Shown in pieces: positions 45,811 to 54,597 of a DNA stretch of 64,000 bases; position 1 is the first letter of the stretch; each line of letters begins with the position of its first letter. The stretch is from contig NZ_CP166194.1 of NCBI RefSeq assembly GCF_045679545.1, positions 1,116,001 through 1,180,000 of the forward strand, given 5' to 3'. The stretch is from Enterovibrio sp045679545. Its GTDB lineage: Bacteria > Pseudomonadota > Gammaproteobacteria > Enterobacterales > Vibrionaceae. A program made the translations under genes and the position numbers. Below the pieces are notes generated by a model. The model was given only the letters and a program-made list of their open reading frames with translations, did not search any database and was not told the DNA's origin.

Positions 45811-48105
45811 ATGAAAACCTATGGAAAGAAATTTAACGTATTGATTTTAGAAGAAGCCCACAGAGAGGGTGTCGTCGGCAATGCCATTGAAAGGCTGATT
45901 GCTGAACTCGAAAATAGTGGCAGCCGGGTTATGGTTGCGAACAGTTTCGATGATTGCTATTCCATGATTAATTCCAATACAGCGCTAGATTGTCTCATGC
46001 TGACTTCGGCCATGAGCGGCTCTCAAAGCGAAGAAAATGAGCGTTTCTATGTTCTCATCGAAAAGTTAAATAAAAGACAGCAAAACGTCCCGGTTTTCTT
46101 GCTAGCAGAACGCAAAAAAATCACCCTGCATGTCACGCGTGAGATGATGGAAAACGTGGACGAATTTGCGTGGATTCTAGAAGACACGCCAGATTTCATA
46201 GCAGGCCGTGCCGTTGCTGCCATGACACGTTATCGTGCGCAACTCCTGCCGCCGCTGATGGCGGCATTGATGAACTACGACGATATTCATGAGTATTCAT
46301 GGGCTGCTCCAGGTCACCAAGGTGGGGTTGGTTTCACTAAAACCCCTGCGGGTCAGCGGTTTTATAATTACTACGGTGAGGGTCTGTTCCGTACTGATAT
46401 GGGGATCGAGCGCGGCAGCTTGGGTTCATTGTTAGACCACACTGGTGCATTCGGAGAAAGTGAGCGTTATGCCGCGCGCGTGTTTGGTGCGCATCAATCG
46501 TATTCGTTGGTCACAGGGACTTCTGGCTCTAACCGCACCATTATGTCTGCCTGTATGAAGGCAAATGACTTGGTAATTTGTGACCGTAACTGCCACAAAT
46601 CTATCGAGCAGGGACTGATGCTATCGGGTGCGCGACCTGTCTATCTGGTTCCAACACGTAACCGTTACGGCATTATTGGCCCTATCTTTCCAGACCAACT
46701 GTCGAAGAGTGTGTTACAACAACGCGCAAAATCAGAACCATTGACGAAAGATTATGCCGATCAGCGCGCAGTCTATGCGGTATTGACCAACTGTACTTAT
46801 GATGGCCTTTGTTACAATGCGAAAAAGGCGCAGGACATTCTCGCTGAGAGTAGTGATCGCATTCACTTTGATGAAGCTTGGTATGGTTATGCCCGCTTCA
46901 ACCCTATTTACGAAGATCACTTCGCCATGCGTGGTGACCCTGTGGAAGACCCTGATGGGCCAACGGTGTTTGCAACGCACTCAACCCACAAACTTCTGAA
47001 TGCCTTATCTCAGGCCTCCTTCCTCCATGTCCGAAACGGTAAAGGCGCGATCAGTTTTGAACGCTTCAATCAGGCGTACATGATGCATGCAACGACCTCG
47101 CCCTTGTATGCAATCTGTGCCTCGAATGATATTGCTGTTTCTATGATGGATGGCAATCGTGGTCATTCTCTGACATTGGAAGTGATACGCGAAGCGGTAG
47201 ATTTCCGTCAGGCAATGGGGCGGCTAAACCGTGAATTTAATGATAGTGGCGACTGGTTCTTCAAACCGTGGAATGCGGAAACGGTCAAAGATCCTGAATC
47301 AGGTCAAAGCTATGCCTTTGAAGATGCGCCAGCCGATTTGCTGTGCGAAAGCCAGGATGCATGGGTAATGCATCCAAATGACAACTGGCATGGTTTCAAA
47401 GATATGCCTGCCGATTGGTGCATGCTCGATCCGATCAAGGTCAGTATTCTGGCACCCGGTATGGGCGATGATGGTCACTTGCTTGATGCCGGCGTACCTG
47501 CGGCATTGGTGACTCTGTATCTCGGAAGGTTTGGCATTGTGCCAACGCGTACTACAGACTTCCAAGTGATGTTCCTGTTCTCTATGGGGATCACTAAAGG
47601 TAAGTGGGCCACCTTGGTCAACACCTTGATGGCATTCAAACGCCATTACGATGACAACACCCGACTTGAAGAAGCACTGCCAGATCTGGTTGCTGCTTTC
47701 CCTGATTTTTACGGCGATTTGGGCTTGAAAGATCTTGGGGACAAGATCTTCGGCTACCTCAAACAACATAATCCTGGTGAAGTGCTCAATGCGGCGTATG
47801 AGACGTTGCCAGAAGCCATCATGACTCCCCATGCTGCATTTGAAGCGATTGTGGCAGATAACGTGGAAATGGTGCCATCCTCTCAATTGGTTGGACGCGT
47901 TGCCGCGAACGCGGTTATTCCGTACCCACCGGGGATCCCAATGTTGATGTCGGGCGAGAGCTTCGGTGACGAAAACAGTCCGCAAATCAAATACCTTAAG
48001 AGTCTAGAAGTATGGGATGAAGAATTCCCAGGCTTTGAAAAAGAAACAGAAGGTACTGAGTTGCACGACGGCATTTATCACGTGATGTGTGTGAAAAATG
48101 TTTAA
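45811..48105 (+). CDS. adiA: Inducible arginine decarboxylase (AdiA type)
   Basis: PLP enzyme of the acid-induced Arg/Lys/Orn decarboxylase family; consumes a proton per turnover. 764 residues: an N-terminal wing domain (1-125), the AAT-fold core with HEYSWAAPGHQGGVGFTKTP and the PLP lysine near 394 (ATHSTHKLLNALS), and the C-terminal domain. Side-by-side recall with E. coli AdiA shows near-identical blocks (e.g. LFRTDMGIERGSLGSLLDHT, VIPYPPGIPMLLSGE-like), more than with CadA or SpeC. ATG after GGAGCAGGG. Substrate is thus most likely arginine. Confidence 0.93.
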   Translation: MKTYGKKFNVLILEEAHREGVVGNAIERLIAELENSGSRVMVANSFDDCYSMINSNTALDCLMLTSAMSGSQSEENERFYVLIEKLNKRQQNVPVFLLAERKKITLHVTREMMENVDEFAWILEDTPDFIAGRAVAAMTRYRAQLLPPLMAALMNYDDIHEYSWAAPGHQGGVGFTKTPAGQRFYNYYGEGLFRTDMGIERGSLGSLLDHTGAFGESERYAARVFGAHQSYSLVTGTSGSNRTIMSACMKANDLVICDRNCHKSIEQGLMLSGARPVYLVPTRNRYGIIGPIFPDQLSKSVLQQRAKSEPLTKDYADQRAVYAVLTNCTYDGLCYNAKKAQDILAESSDRIHFDEAWYGYARFNPIYEDHFAMRGDPVEDPDGPTVFATHSTHKLLNALSQASFLHVRNGKGAISFERFNQAYMMHATTSPLYAICASNDIAVSMMDGNRGHSLTLEVIREAVDFRQAMGRLNREFNDSGDWFFKPWNAETVKDPESGQSYAFEDAPADLLCESQDAWVMHPNDNWHGFKDMPADWCMLDPIKVSILAPGMGDDGHLLDAGVPAALVTLYLGRFGIVPTRTTDFQVMFLFSMGITKGKWATLVNTLMAFKRHYDDNTRLEEALPDLVAAFPDFYGDLGLKDLGDKIFGYLKQHNPGEVLNAAYETLPEAIMTPHAAFEAIVADNVEMVPSSQLVGRVAANAVIPYPPGIPMLMSGESFGDENSPQIKYLKSLEVWDEEFPGFEKETEGTELHDGIYHVMCVKNV

Positions 48106-48128
48106 CAGGGATTGATCTGACAAAAAAT

Positions 48129-48163
48129 GAAAAAGGCCTGATGGAGACATCAGGCCTTTTTTT
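48129..48163. terminator. Bidirectional terminator of adiA and the M20 gene
   Basis: AAAAGGCCTGAT(G)/ATCAGGCCTTTT stem, A-run left, T-run right. Confidence 0.9.
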
Positions 48164-48203
48164 ACGCACACCCTGCAAAAGGGGCGTGGTGTCTATTGCA
48201 TCA

Positions 48204-49391
48204 TTATGAGCAGGCGATACGGATAAACAACTGTGCGCCAATTAACAAGAAATCGTCATCCACGTAGTAAGGGTTCGCGTGCAGGTAGTTGCAAATTCCC
48301 GCTTCTTTGTTGCCGCTTCCTAGGAAGAACATGGCACCTTTTTGATTTTCTGCTGCGTTCACCATCAGGCTGAAATCTTCTGATCCCGTCATTGGATTGC
48401 CGTTCGGGTCAAGACGATCCGTTGGCACCGTTTCACGAGCCGCATCAACAACACGTTGATACGCTTCAGGGTGGTTAATCACTGCAGGGTAGCCTTCGCA
48501 TTCCATGGTGGTTTTAAAACCGCGGATTTCGCTTTCTTTTACGATGCTATCGAAGCTGTCTTTTAGGATCTGATCGGTTTCTGCATCCATAGCTCGGATG
48601 GTGCCGCGTGCTTGAGCATGGTCAGGAATCGCGTTTGGAATACTACCACCATTGAACATGCCACAACCAAACACCGCAGGGCTGAATGGGTTGGTGCGTT
48701 TCGCAACAATGTAATCCATGTCCATGATGATGCGGCTCGCTTCGCGGATAGCATCTAGCCCTTTTTGCGGCGTTGAACCATGTGCCGATACACCGTGAAC
48801 ATCCAAGGTCCATGCTGAACCATAAGAAGACATGATGCCGTTGTTGATTTTGACCATGCCGTATTCAAGCGCCGCATCGTTGTGCAAAGCATACACTTCG
48901 GACACGCCGTTCATGCAGCCCAGCTCAACCATCTTGCTTGCGCCTGGAACGCGCATGTCTTCTTCCGCCATTTGGAACACAAAGCGTACGTTGTGCTTCA
49001 GCGAATCCTTGTTTTCTGACAAGTATTTAGCCGTGGTCAAGATGATTGCCATGTGCGTGTCGTGGCCACAATTATGTGAACGGCCTTCATGCTGAGAGCG
49101 GTAGTCGTTCTCTGTCATGTCGTCCATTTCCAATGCATCCATGTCAGCACGGAAAGCCACTCGACCCAAGTTCTCGTCGATAGTTAGGTCAGCAATAAAG
49201 CCAGTAAAACCTTCGTACGTGGTTAGGGCATAGCCTAGCTCTGTCATCAGTGCTTGGCAGTAAGCCGTGGTTTTAAATTCTTGGCCTGATGCTTCTGGGA
49301 TCTGGTGCAAATCACGGCGAGTGTTCACGCTGAAAGCATGTAGTTCGAGTAGTTTGCCGTCTAGATTAAATTGGCTGTATTTCGCTGACAT
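48204..49391 (-). CDS. M20 family amidohydrolase
   Basis: 395-residue metallo-amidohydrolase of the hippurate/N-acyl amino acid hydrolase group (YxeP/AbgB-like). Metal site in GRSHNCGHDTHMAI (C108, H110), EE pair in FQMAEEDMRVPGA, H in YALHNDAA, dimer-type lid domain in the middle (VSAHGSTPQKGLDAI). Start at MSAKYSQF with AAAGGA upstream; the ATG overlaps the stop of the upstream membrane gene (TAATG). Likely cleaves an N-acyl or peptide-like substrate imported by that transporter. Confidence 0.9.
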   Translation of the reverse strand: MSAKYSQFNLDGKLLELHAFSVNTRRDLHQIPEASGQEFKTTAYCQALMTELGYALTTYEGFTGFIADLTIDENLGRVAFRADMDALEMDDMTENDYRSQHEGRSHNCGHDTHMAIILTTAKYLSENKDSLKHNVRFVFQMAEEDMRVPGASKMVELGCMNGVSEVYALHNDAALEYGMVKINNGIMSSYGSAWTLDVHGVSAHGSTPQKGLDAIREASRIIMDMDYIVAKRTNPFSPAVFGCGMFNGGSIPNAIPDHAQARGTIRAMDAETDQILKDSFDSIVKESEIRGFKTTMECEGYPAVINHPEAYQRVVDAARETVPTDRLDPNGNPMTGSEDFSLMVNAAENQKGAMFFLGSGNKEAGICNYLHANPYYVDDDFLLIGAQLFIRIACS

Positions 49392-49840
49392 TAGATGATT
49401 CCTTTCATTTGGAAGCCGATTTGGGCAATCATTGATGCGCCAAAGAAACAGCTGGTGGCAACGATGAGGAAGATGACAATAACCTTCCAAGACATCTTCT
49501 TCAGTTCTTCCATCTGTCCGCCTACTGACAGGCCAGCGAATGCTAGCAATGGCACACACACTGATAGGAATTGGATCTTACCGATTGACTCAAGGAAGTA
49601 AGTGCGGATAACGGTGTCAGGCAGACAGATTAAAATGCCGATAATGGTTGCGTAGGCAAAAGTAGGTAGCGAAGAGGGAATAAATTTCTTCGCCACGAGT
49701 GACAAAAAGACAATCACAGACATGGCAATAAAGCTGTTTACCATTTCTACTGGTGCCGTGCCGTTAGTCAGGAACTGGGTAAATCCGGCTAGTACAATCG
49801 CGAGAGAAACCAGCTTCATATCATTAAGAATGGCGTTCAT
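49391..49840 (-). CDS. Membrane protein, second half of a putative transporter
   Basis: 149 residues with about four membrane helices (SLAIVLAGFTQFLT, FIAMSVIVFLSLVA, FAYATIIGILICLP, FLSVCVPLLAFAGL, VIVIFLIVATSCFFGAS). It is in the same frame as the upstream gene, separated only by TAA and one GCC codon. It has AAAGG before its ATG inside the end of the upstream gene, so it could be separately translated. From memory it may belong with DUF3100-type proteins; low certainty. The next gene starts on its stop codon. Confidence 0.75.
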   Translation of the reverse strand: MNAILNDMKLVSLAIVLAGFTQFLTNGTAPVEMVNSFIAMSVIVFLSLVAKKFIPSSLPTFAYATIIGILICLPDTVIRTYFLESIGKIQFLSVCVPLLAFAGLSVGGQMEELKKMSWKVIVIFLIVATSCFFGASMIAQIGFQMKGII

Positions 49841-49843
49841 GGC

Positions 49844-50668
49844 TTATTTACCTTTGTTGCAAATTTTGTAAACGAACTCAGCAAGTGGCAGACCCAAGAA
49901 GGTCAGCGACAGTGCGCCAAGTACAGAAGAAAGCAGGTTAGAAGCGGCGGCAATACTCAGTACTTGCTTCGCCATTTCAGGCTCAAGGCCTGACACTAGT
50001 GCGCCTGATGCGGCACTCAGCATTGAGCCACTGCCCACGCCTGAGCCAGCGGCCAGTGCGAGCGGGTGAAGACCTGTCAGTGGTGCAATACTGCCTAGTA
50101 CGCTGAACCACAAAGTACCGATAACCGAACCACACAAGTAGATAGCCAATACGCCAACATACTCAGGGCTACCTGTGCCAAATTTACCTTGAACCACGGC
50201 AATCGATGGCTCGCGGCTGATGGATGAACATGCGCCAATGGTCTTACGGCCAAAGCCGAATTTCACTGCTAGTGGTACGGCGATAAGAATGGGAAGTAGG
50301 TTACCCAGCTCTTGGAAAAGAAGAGGGACACCTGCATCGATGATCATGTCTAGGTTAGGGATGATCATTCCCGCATATTGTGTGCCAAGAACGAGCAAAC
50401 AGTAGCCAACCATTTTGCCGCAGAAGCCTTCTTCTTTGGCAGTGAACACCTTGCCCCATACTTTGATTTTTGTTTTGGTCCAATTTACCGATAGCAACAT
50501 GCCAAGCATCACGGCAAACAGCATAGGGAGTATGGAAATGGTGGCGAATCCCATGTCAATTTTTTGGGTGCCGATAACAAACTGAGAAACGAAAATCAGC
50601 GCCGATACGGCGATAACACTTGTCATTACAACGCGAGCTTGACCGCTCTTGTTTTCTTCTGTGTTCAT
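49844..50668 (-). CDS. Membrane protein, first half of a putative transporter (DUF3100-like)
   Basis: 274 residues with about seven helices. GSGVGSGSMLSAASGALV and FGFGRKTIGACSSISREP recall the re-entrant Gly/Ser signatures of LysO/GltS-like secondary carriers; I would call it DUF3100-like from memory only. Operon: this gene, the in-frame second half, then the M20 amidohydrolase. Together the two membrane parts (about 424 residues) would make a normal-sized carrier. The ribosome site is weak. Probable role: uptake of the M20 substrate. Confidence 0.75.
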   Translation of the reverse strand: MNTEENKSGQARVVMTSVIAVSALIFVSQFVIGTQKIDMGFATISILPMLFAVMLGMLLSVNWTKTKIKVWGKVFTAKEEGFCGKMVGYCLLVLGTQYAGMIIPNLDMIIDAGVPLLFQELGNLLPILIAVPLAVKFGFGRKTIGACSSISREPSIAVVQGKFGTGSPEYVGVLAIYLCGSVIGTLWFSVLGSIAPLTGLHPLALAAGSGVGSGSMLSAASGALVSGLEPEMAKQVLSIAAASNLLSSVLGALSLTFLGLPLAEFVYKICNKGK

Positions 50669-50725
50669 AGGTCTTCATCATTAAAAGTGGAAGTCGAAGC
50701 GGATTATAGAGAGCCCGGAAAAGCT

Positions 50726-50747
50726 AAACGTGAATGAGATCAATTGT
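50726..50747. promoter_or_regulatory. Candidate CRP site upstream of the transporter/M20 operon
   Basis: AAACGTGAATGAGATCAATT matches 15 of 22 positions of the E. coli CRP consensus including GTGA and TCA half-sites with 6-bp spacing; it lies 58-79 bp before the start codon. The rest of 50669-50939 shows no gene. Confidence 0.4.
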
Positions 50748-50935
50748 TGCTATGGGTAATTAGATGAAAACTAAATATCTTATTCCCATATGGAATTAAG
50801 GGTTATTGGCAGGTAAAAAGACGATGACTTAGGTGTGTGTTGTGTTGGCTTTTAGCGCCTAAATGCAACAGTGGTAACCCGCTGATACCTTACTGCAACA
50901 AGCGTCAGTCAGTGCGATGCTTACCTGATGGAGAC

Positions 50936-50963
50936 GAAAAACCCGACGCAAAGGTCGGGTTAT
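50936..50963 (-). terminator. Terminator of the binding-protein operon
   Basis: AACCCGAC/GTCGGGTT with GCAAAG loop and a T-run on the minus strand. Confidence 0.8.
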
Positions 50964-50994
50964 AGGTCGTCGCTACTTTGGTTTCTTTTGGACG

Positions 50995-52296
50995 CTATTG
51001 AACCACAGGAGAGCAGTTACATGCCGCGTTAGACACAGACTTGGTGCTGTTTCTTTGCGGCAAATACCAGCTTTCTAGGCCTTTTTGCAATTGATTGGCA
51101 GCCTGTGCGGGTGACATTTGTCCCGCCATGACGCCGACCGACGTTTCCCAAATCTCCAGCTCCAAGTTTGGCTCTCCACGCGATAGCACTTGTGCGGAGT
51201 TACGAATGGTGGAGTCACACTTATCGCGCCACGACAGCATTTCTTGTGCAATAGGGTCTTTCACATCAAAAAAGTGGTTAGAGAGTGAGAAGAATCCCGA
51301 AATTTCATTGGTCAGAAGCTCGGCAAATTCAGCGGTGGTCATCCATTTCAGGAACAGTTCTGCCGCCTCTGGATTCTTCGATTTCGAGTATATCCCCATA
51401 CCTAAATCTGTGTGATCGCTGAAATAACAAGCATCTCCTTTCTTTTCAACAGGCGGTGGAAACACACCCATGTCAATCTTGCCGGCGAAGGTCATGATGT
51501 CCCAAGATCCAGCAGGGTAGATAGCAGCTTTGCCGCTTGCAAATGCCGCGGAGGAATCGGCATAGCTGCGCTGGTCAAAATCTTCACCCATGTACTTGGC
51601 CCATTTAGCCAGCTCACTCAGGGTTTGACGATAAGGCTTGCTGTCCATTCGCTCTTTGCCTGTGAGCAGAGCATCACGCCCATCTTCGCCTTTCCAGTAG
51701 GTGGGACCAATGTTTTGAAAGCCCATGGTGGCGGCTTCCCATTTGTCTTTTGTTCCCATAGCCAGTGGCAAATACCCTGCTCGTTTGGCCTTTTCTAGTG
51801 ACCAGTAGAAGTCAGCATTGGTGGCAGGTACATTTAGACCAAGTTCTTTGAAAATATCTTTATTGTAGAAAAAACCATGGATAACGGATGCCATCGGCAA
51901 ACAGAAAGTCTGGGCACCAGAATCGGTTTGCCATGGTGCAAGGGCAAAACTCGGAAAGTTTTCCATGCCTTCCATTTCGGTCACTTCTTTCAGTAGGCCA
52001 CGTTGAAACAGTGCTTGCGATCCATCAAATGGGCGACAAGCAATCAAGTCACCTGCAGCACCCTGCTCAAAGCGTTGCTCCATGTCACCATTCCACTTTG
52101 ACGCATCCATATCATCAGGTGAGCGATACTCAACCTTGATGGTCGGATAATGCTTGTTGAAAGCAGGGATGATTTTCTCGTTCCAAACTTTGTCGTCGCT
52201 GCGCCAAGAATCAATCACCAATGTGGTCTGAGCATGTGCAAATGACGTTACCGCAAGTCCTAAGGCTGCGAGAGATAGTTTTACTGCATGTTTCAT
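50995..52296 (-). CDS. Extracellular solute-binding protein (family 1), orphan
   Basis: 433 residues, signal peptide MKHAVKLSLAALGLAVTSFAHA, then a sugar-type binding fold (TTLVIDSWRSDDKVWNEKIIPAFNK; YNKDIFKELGLNVPATNADF is a typical family-1 segment). The C-terminus has an odd Cys-containing tail (SVSNAACNCSPVVQ). AAGGA precedes the ATG at the MCP stop; an in-frame TTG 6 bp upstream is less likely. No permease or ATPase genes are adjacent; it follows a chemoreceptor by 10 bp, so it may present ligand to that receptor. Ligand unknown. Confidence 0.88.
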   Translation of the reverse strand: MKHAVKLSLAALGLAVTSFAHAQTTLVIDSWRSDDKVWNEKIIPAFNKHYPTIKVEYRSPDDMDASKWNGDMEQRFEQGAAGDLIACRPFDGSQALFQRGLLKEVTEMEGMENFPSFALAPWQTDSGAQTFCLPMASVIHGFFYNKDIFKELGLNVPATNADFYWSLEKAKRAGYLPLAMGTKDKWEAATMGFQNIGPTYWKGEDGRDALLTGKERMDSKPYRQTLSELAKWAKYMGEDFDQRSYADSSAAFASGKAAIYPAGSWDIMTFAGKIDMGVFPPPVEKKGDACYFSDHTDLGMGIYSKSKNPEAAELFLKWMTTAEFAELLTNEISGFFSLSNHFFDVKDPIAQEMLSWRDKCDSTIRNSAQVLSRGEPNLELEIWETSVGVMAGQMSPAQAANQLQKGLESWYLPQRNSTKSVSNAACNCSPVVQ

Positions 52297-52306
52297 TCTC
52301 AAATCC

Positions 52307-54280
52307 TTAAACGCGGAAGTTCGATATCAGGTTTTGCTGATCCTGAGCCAGGTTGGCTAAGGACTCGCTGCTTGATGCTGATGCACGGGCATCTTTTTCT
52401 GCTTCATATGCAACGTGAGCAATGCCATTAATGTGCTCGGCGACTTCATGACTGACTTTGATTTGCTCTTCGGTTGCTTGGGCGACGTGGACGGCCATGT
52501 CTTGAATCGCTTCCATACGCGCAACAATATCTTGCAGGGTTTCGTCAGTGAGTCGCGTTTGGGTTAAACAATCGTCCATCTGCTTCTGGCTGGTACTCAT
52601 GGTCTCTGCCATACGTGACGCATTGCCCTGCAGGTTGTTGATCATTTGCTGAATTTCTTCCGTGGACTGCTGTGTACGAGTTGCCAGCGCACGCACTTCA
52701 TCGGCAACCACCGCAAAACCTCGGCCGTGAGAGCCTGCTCGTGCTGCTTCAATGGCGGCATTCAGAGCAAGCAAATTGGTTTGTTCGGCAATATCTTGAA
52801 TGACATGCAAGATAGAACCAATGTTGTTGGAGTATTGGTTCAACTGTTGGGTATTAGATACCGCTTCGTCAATGTTGCTAGAAAGCTGTTCGGTGAGCTG
52901 GCGACTTAGAGAGACTTGTGATCGGCCGCTATTTGCTGTCTGGTTGGTGTTTTCGACTTCAGCGACGGTGAGTTCTGTTGAGCGAGCGATCTCTTTGGCG
53001 CTAACCTCCATCTCGGAAATCGCTGCCGCCACTTGGTCGGTGCGTGATTTCTGGTCTTCTACGCGAGTCATCGCAGTGTCACTGACACTGGCTGCGCGGC
53101 TGGCTTCGTTGAGTAAGTGCTGTGCACCATCGCCAAATTTCGCCAAGGTACGTGACATGGTGTCTGCAAGCATGTCGATAGAGCGGCTTAATTCGCCGAA
53201 CTCGTCGCTGGCGTGATAGTTCGCACGCGTACGCATGTCGCCATCGGTCATTCGGCTTAGGACGTTGGTGATAAGCGCAAGCGGCTTTTGGATACTACGC
53301 GTTGTGCTAACACCGACCCAAAGGCTGATCGCTGCGGCGATAGACGTCATCACAATAATATACAGTAGCGCTTCACTCACTGCGGTCTCAGCATCATCAC
53401 GACTGGTTTGCGCCAACTGGTGTGCAAAGTCTGCGTAGGCTTGCAGGCGCGATTGAATATCATCCATTTGTGCATCAGTTCGTGCGATTTCCTCTTGAAG
53501 CTGCGCATTGATGCGTTGCTGGCGAGCCATGACATCAAGTACACCATTTTCTGCCAACGTCAGAGCTTCTACTTTTTTCAAATTTCGCGAATAACGGGCT
53601 TTGACATCGGCTTCGACAGAGATGCGCTCAAGGCGCTTAAATGCGATTTCGATATCTTTCGAAAGGGCGTCACGAAGTTGATTAAGATCGGTATCTTGAT
53701 TGGCACGGCGAAGCAATTTCATGTCGCGAGCAATACCACTGGTGATGAGTTCAGCACGGTTATGCAGTGAGCGTTTTACAGCCGCTTTTTGCAGTAACAG
53801 GTTCGCAGCCCATTGATACGTGTCTTCTAAGCGAAGAAATTGCAGATCTAACGCTTGGCGTTGATCAACCAGCGTATTCGATTGTTTTTGTAGGTCGATG
53901 AGCTTATGAGCTTGTTCGAAGTAGCGGGTTGAAGCCTGATGAATGGCATTAACCTGTCTGCGTTCGTCTTCATGCTGCACATTTTGCTGGGCTTGGCTGA
54001 GCGTTTGAAAGAAACGTTGTTGTTGGCGTTCAAGCAGGCGATCAATGCTGTCGGCACTGGTCGGGTCGTTTTGAAACGTTCTAATCAGTAGGCTAGTTCG
54101 CATCAATTGGGTGATCAAATCTCCTGATGCAACAACCATAGGGGTGGATTGGTTGGTAATTTGTTCGACTTTTCCTTGCAAGGTTTTAGCGTTGAACAAA
54201 CTAATGCTGCTAAGTAGTGCCATTAACACAAACATTAAGGCAAAACCTGCGATGGTTCTTTGTACGACGGACAACTTCAT
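52307..54280 (-). CDS. Methyl-accepting chemotaxis protein with large helical sensor domain
   Basis: 657 residues: first membrane helix (about 8-28), a long periplasmic helical region (about 30-310, no Cache-like pattern, heptad-rich, compatible with a helical bimodular or four-helix sensor), second membrane helix (about 306-328, LLYIIVMTSIAAAISLWVGV), HAMP, and the signalling domain with EQTNLLALNAAIEAARAGSH. It is transcribed first; the binding-protein gene follows at once, suggesting that receptor and binding protein work together as in Vibrio ligand-relay receptors. Confidence 0.92.
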   Translation of the reverse strand: MKLSVVQRTIAGFALMFVLMALLSSISLFNAKTLQGKVEQITNQSTPMVVASGDLITQLMRTSLLIRTFQNDPTSADSIDRLLERQQQRFFQTLSQAQQNVQHEDERRQVNAIHQASTRYFEQAHKLIDLQKQSNTLVDQRQALDLQFLRLEDTYQWAANLLLQKAAVKRSLHNRAELITSGIARDMKLLRRANQDTDLNQLRDALSKDIEIAFKRLERISVEADVKARYSRNLKKVEALTLAENGVLDVMARQQRINAQLQEEIARTDAQMDDIQSRLQAYADFAHQLAQTSRDDAETAVSEALLYIIVMTSIAAAISLWVGVSTTRSIQKPLALITNVLSRMTDGDMRTRANYHASDEFGELSRSIDMLADTMSRTLAKFGDGAQHLLNEASRAASVSDTAMTRVEDQKSRTDQVAAAISEMEVSAKEIARSTELTVAEVENTNQTANSGRSQVSLSRQLTEQLSSNIDEAVSNTQQLNQYSNNIGSILHVIQDIAEQTNLLALNAAIEAARAGSHGRGFAVVADEVRALATRTQQSTEEIQQMINNLQGNASRMAETMSTSQKQMDDCLTQTRLTDETLQDIVARMEAIQDMAVHVAQATEEQIKVSHEVAEHINGIAHVAYEAEKDARASASSSESLANLAQDQQNLISNFRV

Positions 54281-54597
54281 TGTTCTCTCACTCTACAGCA
54301 GTCTTTAAACAGAAAGACTAAAAGTCATGCTAGCCTTTAATTTCACACTCAAAATAAACCCATGAGGGAAATCTATAAAAGCCAGCGATTTTGACATCAA
54401 TGAGAGTTATCGGCACCTCATATTCACTTCTTTAGCGATAAAATGCGCAATTTTGCACGAATATTTCATGTCGTGAATTAATTATGGAGTGAGTATACCA
54501 ATGAGTGCGTTAGGCATTGAAGAATGTGAAGGGGAGTGCGGTGCGTTTTAACAAAAAAAAGCCCCTGAGGGCTTTTTCTTTAACGATGGTGGTCAAA
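54281..54597. other. Intergenic region upstream of the chemoreceptor
   Basis: 317 bp with the chemoreceptor promoter and a terminator near the right edge. A 16-codon frame with three Glu-flanked Cys (54501-54551) precedes that terminator and is probably chance. Confidence 0.5.
54555..54580 (-). terminator. Terminator of the coiled-coil protein gene
   Basis: AAGCCC-CTGA-GGGCTT with T-run on the minus strand (A-run on plus). Confidence 0.75.

Noticed and set aside
47299..47985. 228-codon minus-strand frame
   Set aside because: Antisense of adiA; the true gene on the other strand is highly conserved.
54501..54551. 16-codon Cys-containing frame before a terminator
   Set aside because: Too short to support, and the terminator belongs to the opposite-strand gene.
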